From Mycobacterium sp. IS-836 (GTDB lineage: Bacteria > Actinomycetota > Actinomycetes > Mycobacteriales > Mycobacteriaceae), in assembly GCF_001954275.1 (NCBI RefSeq), contig NZ_MBEU01000053.1:124001-188000 (forward strand): DNA of 64,000 nucleotides. Reading direction: 5' to 3'. Below the pieces are notes generated by a model that was given only the letters and a program-made list of their open reading frames with translations, was not told where the DNA came from and did no database searches. Positions 34,027 through 41,290 of the stretch are shown here, piece by piece; position 1 is the first letter of the stretch; each line of letters begins with the position of its first letter. A program made the position numbers and the translations under genes.

Positions 34027-34823
34027 CCGGTCCGGTCGTGGCCTCGCTGCTGATGTCGTTCGCGCTCTTGGTCTTTCCGGCGTCCCCGCGGCGCCGGCTC
34101 GCCCCCGCGCCACCGCCCGGCCGGCGAGTGAGGGTCGGTACGGGTGGGGCCTGCGTCGCGAGCGCGTGCGCCGCGGTCACGGCCGCCGTTCTGCTGCCGC
34201 TGCCGACGGTCCTCGCCATCGCGGTGGCCGGCGCGACGGCGGGCCTGCGCTACCGCCGCCGGCGTCGCATGCGGCGCGCAACGGACGAGGGTCGGACGAT
34301 GGAAGCCGCCCTCGATGTATTGGTCGGCGAATTGCGGGTCGGCTCTCATCCGGTGCATGCGTTTTGCGTTGCCGCCGACGAAACCGCCGGCGCCGTCGCC
34401 GCGTCACTGCGCGCGGTGGCGGCGCGCGCCAGGCTAGGCGCTGACGTTGCGGCCGGCCTGCGCGCCGCGGCGCGATCATCGGCTCTGCCCACGCACTGGG
34501 ATCGGCTCGCGGCGTGCTGGCAATTGGCTAACGACCATGGGCTGGCGATAGCCACCCTGATGCGGACGGCGCAGCGCGATATCGCCGAGCGGCAACGGTT
34601 CTCGGCGCGGGTGGCATCGGGCATGGCAGGGGCGCGCGCAACCGCCGCCATACTGGCGGGGTTGCCACTACTGGGCGTGCTCCTCGGTCAGCTGATCGGG
34701 GCCAGGCCGCTCAATTTCCTGCTGAGCGGGCATGGCGGCGGGTGGCTGCTGGTGGTCGGGGTGACGCTGGCATGCGGTGGGCTGTTGTGGTCGGACCGGA
34801 TCACGGGCCGGGTCGCGGCATGA
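34023..34823 (+). CDS. tadB: Tad inner-membrane platform protein TadB
   Basis: A 266-residue protein, the same length as M. tuberculosis Rv3658c as I recall. Short N-terminal hydrophobic segments are followed by a cytosolic T2SSF domain (about 95-200, MEAALDVLVGELRVGSHPVHAF...) and two C-terminal helices (about 210-227 and 238-256). It forms the membrane platform of the pilus machine with TadC. ATG 34023 overlaps the tadA stop, and its own stop overlaps the tadC ATG. Confidence 0.88.
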   Translation: MTGPVVASLLMSFALLVFPASPRRRLAPAPPPGRRVRVGTGGACVASACAAVTAAVLLPLPTVLAIAVAGATAGLRYRRRRRMRRATDEGRTMEAALDVLVGELRVGSHPVHAFCVAADETAGAVAASLRAVAARARLGADVAAGLRAAARSSALPTHWDRLAACWQLANDHGLAIATLMRTAQRDIAERQRFSARVASGMAGARATAAILAGLPLLGVLLGQLIGARPLNFLLSGHGGGWLLVVGVTLACGGLLWSDRITGRVAA

Positions 34824-35410
34824 GCACCGCGGCGGTGTTGCTCGCGCTGGCCCTGTGCATCGGGCCCGGACCGTCGGTGGTGCGGGCGCGGGCGGGGACG
34901 CCGCCGCCCGCCCCTCGGCCGCGGTCGCGGGCTGAACACGGAGCGGACCCGCTGGCCGTCGCATCCAGCCTCGACGTGTTGGGTGCGTGCCTGGGCGCGG
35001 GCATGGCGGTGTCGACCGCGGCCGCGGCCACCGCCGCGTCCGCGCCACCGAAACTGGCGCGGGTGTTGCGCAGGGCCGCCGACCTGCTGGCGCTGGGCGC
35101 GGATCCCTTTGTGGCATGGGCGATCCCGCGGGACCTGCCGCCCGCCGAGGTCGACGCGCAGACCGATGCGTTGCTGCGGCTGGCGCGGCGTTCGGCAGCC
35201 TCGGGTGCCGCGCTGGCCGACGGCGTCGAGGACTTGGCCGATCAGTCTCGGCAGGACGCCTCACACGCGGCCACCGCCGCCGCCGAGAGGGCCGGGGTCT
35301 TGATCGCCGGGCCGCTCGGACTGTGCTTCCTGCCTGCTTTCGTGTGCCTCGGGATCGTCCCGGTGGTGGCCGGGCTGGCCGGCGATGTTTTCCAGTCGGG
35401 CCTGCTGTGA
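34820..35410 (+). CDS. tadC: Tad inner-membrane platform protein TadC
   Basis: A 196-residue protein (Rv3657c-like). A short N-terminal helix leads to a T2SSF domain (about 45-150: ASSLDVLGACLGAGMAVSTAAAATA..., ASGAALADGVEDLADQ), followed by a membrane helix pair near the C-terminus (ERAGVLIAGPLGLCFLPAFVCLGIVPVVAGLAG). It is shorter than TadC of Gram-negative bacteria, as is normal for actinobacteria. Overlaps tadB by 4 bases and lies 27 bases before the pilin gene. Confidence 0.86.
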   Translation: MSTAAVLLALALCIGPGPSVVRARAGTPPPAPRPRSRAEHGADPLAVASSLDVLGACLGAGMAVSTAAAATAASAPPKLARVLRRAADLLALGADPFVAWAIPRDLPPAEVDAQTDALLRLARRSAASGAALADGVEDLADQSRQDASHAATAAAERAGVLIAGPLGLCFLPAFVCLGIVPVVAGLAGDVFQSGLL

Positions 35411-35437
35411 AAGTGATATCGCAGAAGAGAGGATGCA

Positions 35438-35641
35438 TTGGTGGTCAACATGTTTCGCGTGCTCGTGGCGCGCATTTCGGTCTTGGCGGCCGACGAGTCG
35501 GGCATGTCCACGGTGGAATACGCCATCGGGACGGTCGCGGCGGCCGCGTTCGGCGCGATCCTCTACACGGTCGTCACCGGCGATTCCATCGTGTCGGCGC
35601 TGACCAACATCATCGGTCGAGCACTCAATACCAAGGTTTAA
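35438..35641 (+). CDS. Flp-like pilin (DUF4244)
   Basis: A 67-residue pilin-like protein (Rv3656c-like, DUF4244). The N-terminus is basic, then ADESG|MSTVEYAIGTVAAAAFGAILYTVV gives a class III prepilin site: cleavage after Gly with Glu at +5, and a hydrophobic helix that packs the filament core. TTG 35438, GTG 35441 and ATG 35450 are all possible starts; GAAGAGAGGATG upstream suggests the earlier ones. It is probably the structural subunit of the Tad pilus. No prepilin peptidase gene is in the window. Confidence 0.88.
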   Translation: MVVNMFRVLVARISVLAADESGMSTVEYAIGTVAAAAFGAILYTVVTGDSIVSALTNIIGRALNTKV

Positions 35642-35967
35642 CCGGGTGTGCCGGCGCGAGCACCGTCGAAGCGGCGCTGGCGATCGCGGCGTTGGTCGTG
35701 GTGTTGGTGCTGTGCCTGGCGGGTCTGTCCGCGGTGTCCATGCAGGTGCGCTGCGTCGACGCCGCGCGCGAGGCCGCCCGGCTGGCCGCGCGCGGTGACG
35801 ACCGCTCGGCCGTCGACGCCGCTCGCCGCATCGCACCGCCGGCCGCGCGGATCCAGGTGCGCCGGGAAGGCGATTTTTTGGTCGCCACCGTCGTCGCTCG
35901 CTCAAAACTGTTGCCCGCGTTGGATATTTCCGCCAAGGCCGTGGCGGCCGCGGAGCCCGAGCGATGA
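35641..35967 (+). CDS. TadE-like pseudopilin, no normal start codon
   Basis: The reading frame ending at the TGA 35965-35967 encodes a TadE-like protein (Rv3655c-like): AGASTVEAALAIAALVVVLVLCLAG is a prepilin-type motif and helix, followed by MQVRCVDAAREAARLAARGDD and a beta-rich C-terminus. Between 35410 and 35690 this frame has no ATG, GTG or TTG; the first is TTG 35692 inside the helix, which would remove the STVE motif. The coordinates given begin where the frame passes the pilin stop and are not a claimed start. Options are a rare start codon, a -1 shift from the pilin frame, or a sequence error. The protein is predicted to be a minor pilin. Confidence 0.7.
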   Translation, partial: TGCAGASTVEAALAIAALVVVLVLCLAGLSAVSMQVRCVDAAREAARLAARGDDRSAVDAARRIAPPAARIQVRREGDFLVATVVARSKLLPALDISAKAVAAAEPER

Positions 35968-35998
35968 TCGGGGCTCGGCCACCGTCCTCGCGGCCGCG

Positions 35999-36295
35999 AT
36001 GGTGGCGGTGCTGTTGTGTGTCGCGGGCGTCGGCGCATACGTCGGCTCGGCGGTGGTGGCGCGTCACCGCGCGCAGGCGGCCGCGGATCTCGCAGCGCTG
36101 GCCGCCGCGGCGCGGATGCCGTCCGGCGTCGAGGCTGCGTGCGCGCGTGCGACGGCGGTGGCCCGCGAAATGCGGGTCGACGGTGTGCAGTGCGGGGCGG
36201 ACGAACTCGATATCGTCGTCACCGTCCAAGTCGCCCTCGCCTTTGCCGGCCCGGCGCGGGCGGCCGCTCGGGCGGGCCCGGTGTCAGAGCCTTAG
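35999..36295 (+). CDS. Second TadE-like protein (Rv3654c-like)
   Basis: A 98-residue reading from ATG 35999: MVAVLLCVAGVGAYVGSAVVARHRAQAAADLAALAAA is a helix plus the typical helicase/secretion-neighbourhood TadE-like core. The family normally begins further upstream with DDRGSATVLAAAM, and those residues are encoded here in frame from about 35963. That stretch has no ATG, GTG or TTG before 35999. The preceding tadE-like gene ends CGA TGA at 35962-35967, and a +1 step there would enter this frame exactly at DRGSATV. The M. tuberculosis homologue has been reported to affect macrophage apoptosis. The 3' end overlaps the convergent Rv3651-like gene by 4 bases. Confidence 0.75.
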   Translation: MVAVLLCVAGVGAYVGSAVVARHRAQAAADLAALAAAARMPSGVEAACARATAVAREMRVDGVQCGADELDIVVTVQVALAFAGPARAAARAGPVSEP

Positions 36296-37329
36296 GTCGT
36301 GTCGGCTTGGGCTGGAGGCAATCCGGCGGCGGCGATCTCCTCGTCGGTGGGCAACCGCAGCGAAACCAGTCCGGCGAAGGTATCGGGTTCGAGCTCCACC
36401 TGGTTGACGGTGACGTGCACCGGGACCCAATCGGCGTCGTGACCGCGCATCCGAAGCACGCGGCTGGTCGGGCCGTCGGCGAATTCCCTTGTCATGGCGG
36501 ACATCAGGGGTTCGTCGTCGGGGTGAACCCTGGGCCTGTCCGTGTCGGTACCCCGCCAGTCGTAGAAGGTGCAGGGCTCGTCGAGCCACTTCAGCAGCGT
36601 CCAGTTGTGCAGGTCGACGAGTGCGCGGTGGACACCGGCCTGCGCCAGTCCGTTGAGGATCCGCTGCGCGAGATCGTCGGCAGATACCGATGGACCCCTG
36701 AGGTCGGCGCGCCAGTTCATCGCCCGCGCGATCAGGTGATCCCGGCCGTCCGGCCCCGGTTCCAGCGCGGTGCGTGCGACGAATCCTATGCGCGCGGGGT
36801 TTCCCTGCCAATCGGTGAGATCCCATGTGCTGTACAGCGTTTGGCCCGGCTTCGCCCGCACCGCCATGGCCAGCACCTTGGTTTCGTTGGGATTGAGGGC
36901 ACGCGACGGAAGATCTTCCGCGAAAGCTCGGCCGAAGGTGACCTCGACGTCGGGGTTCTTGCCGCTGTTGGCCAGCGACTCCCGGGTGTCGGTAGCCACG
37001 CCCAGGGTGAGGTCCCACTTCAGCGGGCCCGGCACCGGCCGCTCGGGGGGTTCGATATCGGCGGGGCCGGTCCACACGTGCACACCGTGCATGCGGCCAT
37101 CGGACATCAGCACCGGCTCGGTGCGGATGACCCGATCGCGCTTGGGGGTGATGCTGGTGAGGCTCTGACCGGTCTGCACCGACTCGGTTATCGCCGTCCG
37201 AACCGCGGACAGCGAGGGACTGCGGCGCAGGAACGTCGTGATCGGGACGAGGTTTTTGAGTTGACGCCCCTGCGCCACCACAGCGGGTTCGTCCCCCAGC
37301 GTCTCCACGAGCAACCAGTCGTGGGCCAT
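36292..37329 (-). CDS. Rv3651-like GAF/PAS-fold sensor-type protein
   Basis: A 345-residue protein of the same length and with the same MAHDWLLVETLGDEPAVVAQG start I remember for M. tuberculosis Rv3651, a soluble protein with several PAS/GAF-like ligand-binding folds. Visible features are GRQLKNLVPITTFLRRSP in the first domain, KWDLTLGVATD in the middle and FADGPTSRVLRMRGHDADWVPVHVTVNQVEL, a PAS-like end. No enzyme or DNA-binding motif is visible. Here it lies directly between the Tad genes and the helicase; I see no PE/PPE genes between them, unlike the PE_PGRS insertions I recall at this point in M. tuberculosis. Confidence 0.85.
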   Translation of the reverse strand: MAHDWLLVETLGDEPAVVAQGRQLKNLVPITTFLRRSPSLSAVRTAITESVQTGQSLTSITPKRDRVIRTEPVLMSDGRMHGVHVWTGPADIEPPERPVPGPLKWDLTLGVATDTRESLANSGKNPDVEVTFGRAFAEDLPSRALNPNETKVLAMAVRAKPGQTLYSTWDLTDWQGNPARIGFVARTALEPGPDGRDHLIARAMNWRADLRGPSVSADDLAQRILNGLAQAGVHRALVDLHNWTLLKWLDEPCTFYDWRGTDTDRPRVHPDDEPLMSAMTREFADGPTSRVLRMRGHDADWVPVHVTVNQVELEPDTFAGLVSLRLPTDEEIAAAGLPPAQADTT

Positions 37330-37590
37330 GCGCTCGATTTTACGGCGGCGCGGGCGGGCGGGCTCCCCGCGCCGGCTGTGAAGGCAACCGCCGGTTGCCG
37401 GGTGGCCGACGAATTTGCAAACCCCAGCGCGGCCTTGGTAGCTTCTGGCATTCGCCGCGCGTGTAATTGGCGTACAGGCATTTCTTTAGCAAAAAGGAAA
37501 TGTGCCCTCGGCGCGGCCGTCGCGATGCCATCCGTGGAGGTCGACCGTTGAGGGGTCGGTCGCCGTCCGGCGGATCGGCCCGCGTGACGC

Positions 37591-39894
37591 TTAGGGCAAC
37601 TCCGCCAGCACGAGGCGCAGCACCTGGATAGCACCCGCTTTGTCCAGCGGGTCGTTGCCGTTGCCGCACTTGGGGGACTGCACGCACGACGGGCATCCGG
37701 TCGCGCATTCACAGGCCTCGATGGCGGCGGCCGTCGCTCCCAACCAGGTGCGCGCCCGGCGGAAGCCCCGTTCGGCGAATCCCGCGCCGCCCGGGTATCC
37801 GTCGTACACGAACACGCTGGGCAGGCCGTCGGGACCGACGGCGGTCGACATTCCGCCGATGTCGCCGCGGTCGCAACTGGCCACCAGGGGCAGCAGGCCG
37901 ATGGCGGCGTGCTCGGCCGCGTGCAACGATCCGGGAATCCGCAGCGCGTCGATGCCGTTGCGGTGCAAGGCTTCCGGCGTGACGGTGTACATCGCCGCGG
38001 TGGTGTCCAGCGTGTGCTCCGGCATGTCCAGTTCGACGAAGTCGATGACTTCTCCGGACAGCCGGCGGCGCAGGTAGCCCACCACACGATGGGTGACCCT
38101 GACCGGCACCACACCCAAAACCACGGGCCCGAACTCCAACCGCTCCCCGTTGCCGGTGACGACGATGTCGGTGAGTTCGCGGGCGAAAGTGGCATACCCG
38201 GGATCCTGGGCGTGCACGAACGCGATCGCGTCCTCGGTGTCCAGCGAGTCGACTACGTAACTCTCGCCCTGGTGCAGGTACACCGCCCCCGGGTGTACCG
38301 AGGCCGGTGCCTGGCCCACCCCGACGCTGCCCAGCAGCCGCCCGGTGTCGGCCTCCACGATGACGATCTGCCCACCCGCGGAGCCGCGGATATCCACCGC
38401 ACCGTGGGGTTCCAGCCCAGGCGCGGGGAAGTACTTGCCGTTGCGCCGCCGCAGCAGCCCGTCGTCGACCAACCCCGAGGCCACCTCCACCGCGCCGAAA
38501 TCGGACACCTCGGCATCGTCAAGCGGCAGTTCGGTTGCGGCACAAAGGAGTTGGGGCCCGAGAATGTAAGGGTTTCCGGGGTCGATCACCACCCGCTCGA
38601 CCGGCTTGTCCAGCAGCGCGGCGGGGTTGTGGACCAGATAGGTGTCCAGCGGGTCGTCGCGGGCGATCAGCACCACCAGTGCGCCCTGCCCGCGCCGGCC
38701 CGACCGGCCGGCCTGCTGCCAGAACGAGGCCACGGTCCCGGGAAAACCGGCGAGCACCACCGCGTCCAGCCCGGCGATGTCGACGCCCAACTCGAGCGCG
38801 TTGGTGGTGGCCAGGCCGCGCAGCCGGCCCTCGGCCAGGGCGCGCTCCAGCGCGCTGCGGTCCTCGGCGAGATAGCCGGCCCGATACGACGCCACCGTCG
38901 GCGACAGCCCCGGCGCGATGTCGTCCAGCCGCGCCCGGGTGCCCAGCGCCGTCAATTCCGCGGCGCGGCGCGACCGAACGAACGTCAGGGTCTGCGCGCC
39001 CTCGGCGATCAGATCGGCCATCACCCGCGCCGCCTCGGCGCCCGCGGAGCGCCGCACCGGGGCGCCGTTCTCGCCGGTCACGTCGGCCCGCAGCGCGGGC
39101 TCCCACAACGCCACCGTGCGGGCGCCCTGGGGTGAGCCGTCTTCGGTAACCTCCTCCACCGGAAGGCCGATGAGTTCGGCGGCCGTCGCGCCCGGCGAGT
39201 CCGTCGTCGCGCTGGCGAACACCACCGTCGGCGCCGATGAGTAGCGCGCGCACAGCCGCAACAGGCGGCGCAGCACCATGGCCACGTTCGAGCCGAAAAC
39301 CCCACGGTAGTAATGGCATTCGTCGACGATGACATAGCGAAGGCCACGCAACAGGACGGCCCAGCGCGCATGGTTGCGCAGGATCGACAGATGGATCATG
39401 TCGGGATTGGAAAACAGCCAGCGGGAGCGCTCGCGCGCGAAGCGGCGCACCTCGGCGGGGCTGTCGCCGTCGTAGGCGGTAGGCGCAACATCATGCAGCC
39501 GGGGGATCGCCGTCGTCAGGGCGTGCGCGGCGCGCAACTGATCGTGGCCGAGCGCCTTGGTAGGCGACAGGTACAGCACGCGGGCCCGCGGATCCGTCGC
39601 CAACGCGTTGAGGACCGGAAGCTGGTAGGCCAGCGACTTGCCCGACGCGGTGCCGGTGCTCACCACCACATGACGCCCCGCATGGGCCAATTCAGCGGCT
39701 CGGACCTGGTGCGACCACGGGGATGTGACGCCGCGATCGGCGAATGCGCGCACCACGTCGGGCTCGGCCCAGTCCGGCCAGCCCTGCGGCCGGCCGCCCC
39801 GCGCCGGCAGCTCGGCGACGTGACGCAGGGGATGCTCGCCCGCCGCGGTACCGGCGAGCGCGGCGGCCAGCAGGTCACTGCCGAAACTCGCCAC
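37591..39894 (-). CDS. DECH-box helicase with C-terminal zinc-binding domain
   Basis: About 767 residues, Rv3649-like. GTG 39894 ([13 protein letters not shown]) is preferred; an ATG at 39951 is also in frame. Motif I is [15 protein letters not shown], motif II is VDECHYYRG (DECH), motif III SATT, and motif [16 protein letters not shown]. The C-terminal [17 protein letters not shown] is the MZB-type four-cysteine cluster of the YprA/Hrq1 (MrfA-like) helicases, which unwind DNA during repair of crosslinks and other lesions. It is long known as the helicase of the helicase/secretion neighbourhood next to Tad genes. Divergent from cspA. Confidence 0.92.
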   Translation of the reverse strand: MASFGSDLLAAALAGTAAGEHPLRHVAELPARGGRPQGWPDWAEPDVVRAFADRGVTSPWSHQVRAAELAHAGRHVVVSTGTASGKSLAYQLPVLNALATDPRARVLYLSPTKALGHDQLRAAHALTTAIPRLHDVAPTAYDGDSPAEVRRFARERSRWLFSNPDMIHLSILRNHARWAVLLRGLRYVIVDECHYYRGVFGSNVAMVLRRLLRLCARYSSAPTVVFASATTDSPGATAAELIGLPVEEVTEDGSPQGARTVALWEPALRADVTGENGAPVRRSAGAEAARVMADLIAEGAQTLTFVRSRRAAELTALGTRARLDDIAPGLSPTVASYRAGYLAEDRSALERALAEGRLRGLATTNALELGVDIAGLDAVVLAGFPGTVASFWQQAGRSGRRGQGALVVLIARDDPLDTYLVHNPAALLDKPVERVVIDPGNPYILGPQLLCAATELPLDDAEVSDFGAVEVASGLVDDGLLRRRNGKYFPAPGLEPHGAVDIRGSAGGQIVIVEADTGRLLGSVGVGQAPASVHPGAVYLHQGESYVVDSLDTEDAIAFVHAQDPGYATFARELTDIVVTGNGERLEFGPVVLGVVPVRVTHRVVGYLRRRLSGEVIDFVELDMPEHTLDTTAAMYTVTPEALHRNGIDALRIPGSLHAAEHAAIGLLPLVASCDRGDIGGMSTAVGPDGLPSVFVYDGYPGGAGFAERGFRRARTWLGATAAAIEACECATGCPSCVQSPKCGNGNDPLDKAGAIQVLRLVLAELP

Positions 39895-40009
39895 CTCATG
39901 CCCTCCAAGAATCAGTCCGCGACACAAGTCTGTCGCCGACGCGATGAACATGGTTGACTGTTTGCGGTCGCAGCTTCTGTGTTCGTGTCAAACTTTCGCA
40001 GGAACAACG

Positions 40010-40039
40010 TTGCGGCCGCGGTTCCTGCGAGGTTATAGG
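40010..40039 (+). promoter_or_regulatory. Putative cspA promoter
   Basis: TTGCGG at 40010-40015 and TATAGG at 40034-40039 with 18-base spacing. A transcript starting near 40046 would have a leader of about 95 bases before the cspA ATG, in line with structured leaders of cold-shock genes. Confidence 0.45.
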
Positions 40040-40141
40040 TCGGGTGAAGTTCCGGCGACTACGCGAGGTATGGCGGTCGTACTCGGCCCGGGGCATCGAA
40101 AGGCGGCGCCCCGCATCCAGAAGAAAAGGAAAGATCGAGAG

Positions 40142-40345
40142 ATGCCACAGGGAACTGTGAAGTGGTTCAACGCGGAGAAGGGCTTCGGGTTCATTGCACC
40201 CGAAGATGGTTCCGCAGATGTTTTTGTCCACTACACGGAGATCCAGGGTTCGGGCTTCCGCACCCTCGAAGAAAACCAGAAGGTCGAGTTCGAGATCGGC
40301 CACAGCCCTAAGGGCCCCCAGGCCACCGGAGTCCGTTCCGTCTAA
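40142..40345 (+). CDS. cspA: Cold-shock protein CspA
   Basis: A 67-residue single cold-shock domain (Rv3648c-like). RNA-binding motifs RNP1 (KGFGFI) and RNP2 (VFVHY) are intact, and the start [18 protein letters not shown] is family-typical. It binds single-stranded RNA or DNA and prevents unwanted structure. The ATG is set by AAAGGAAAGA upstream and the universal N-terminus. It is a one-gene unit with its own promoter and a good terminator. Confidence 0.96.
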   Translation: MPQGTVKWFNAEKGFGFIAPEDGSADVFVHYTEIQGSGFRTLEENQKVEFEIGHSPKGPQATGVRSV

Positions 40346-40363
40346 CTGAGCGGATTCACCACG

Positions 40364-40412
40364 GAAACCCCCCGTACAGTCCCGTTTTACGGGCCACGCG
40401 GGGGGTTTCTTT
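40364..40412 (+). terminator. Intrinsic terminator of cspA
   Basis: AAACCCCCCG (40365-40374) pairs with CGGGGGGTTT (40399-40408), followed by CTTTG. Inside the loop CCCG (40381-40384) and CGGG (40390-40393) form a second small hairpin. It begins 19 bases after the cspA stop. Confidence 0.85.
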
Positions 40413-40505
40413 GTGCGTCCATCGCGGTGGGAAAGCGCCCCCGGATTCCCGGCTCACCGCCAACCTCAACGCGTGGACGGACGACCTGGCCTACTGTCGG
40501 TTAGC

Positions 40506-41096
40506 GTGAGCCAGCTTTCCTTCTTCACAGCGGAGTCGGTGCCGCCCGCGGTCGCCGATCTCTCCGGGGTGCTGGCAGCCTCTGGCCAGATCGTGATGGT
40601 CGGCGCTCCGGACGTTCAGGGTGCCCGGCTTTCGGTGGTCGTGGAAGAACTGTGGCGCGCCACGGCGCTAGCCGACATGATCCGCGAGGCGGGTTTGGTC
40701 CCCGAGATCGGCCGCACCGACGAGAACACCCCGCTGGTGAGAACGGCCGTCAACCCGTCGTTGACGTCGATGGCCGCCGAGTGGACGCGCGGGGCGGTCA
40801 AGACCGTCCCGCCGCGCTGGCTGCCCGGGCCGCGCGAGCTGCGGGCGTGGACGCTTGCGGCCGGCGCGCCCGAGGGCGACCACTATCTTCTCGGGCTCGA
40901 CCCGCACGCGCCGGACACCCATTCGCCGCTGGCGTCGGCTCTGATGCGGGTCGGGATCGCGCCGACGCTGATCGGCACCCGCCGCGGCCGGCCCGCGCTT
41001 CGGATCAGCGGCCGTCGGCGGCTGTCGCGACTGGTAGAGAACGTCGGGGAACCCCCGAACGACGCCGCCGCGTTGTCGGTGTGGCCGCGGATTTAG
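40506..41096 (+). CDS. Conserved mycobacterial protein (Rv3647c-like), unknown function
   Basis: A 196-residue protein from a GTG at 40506 (SQLSFFTAESVPPAVADL). It is soluble, with no signal peptide or membrane helix. A glycine-rich stretch (QIVMVGAPDVQGARLSVVVEELWRA) hints at an alpha/beta fold, and the C-terminal RRGRPALRISGRRRLSRLVENVGEPP is basic. I recognise no family. It always sits between cspA and topA in mycobacteria as far as I remember, which suggests a link to nucleic acids, but this is inference. A 194-base gap without a gene separates it from topA. Confidence 0.78.
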   Translation: MSQLSFFTAESVPPAVADLSGVLAASGQIVMVGAPDVQGARLSVVVEELWRATALADMIREAGLVPEIGRTDENTPLVRTAVNPSLTSMAAEWTRGAVKTVPPRWLPGPRELRAWTLAAGAPEGDHYLLGLDPHAPDTHSPLASALMRVGIAPTLIGTRRGRPALRISGRRRLSRLVENVGEPPNDAAALSVWPRI

Positions 41097-41290
41097 CGGC
41101 TGGATTCGACCCGCGTCTCGGGGAGTCGGTTTGCATCGGCCCGCCCTAGGGTGCGAAATTGTCAGGTGCCCGCAGGCGAAGGAACGCTGGCGTATCTGAA
41201 TTTCACCGGAATTTCGGAAGCCGGCCTGTCATTCTTCCTGCAGGGCGGTCCCGCAGGGGGGCCGGGACAAGAGATGGAGCGTAAGCGCAG

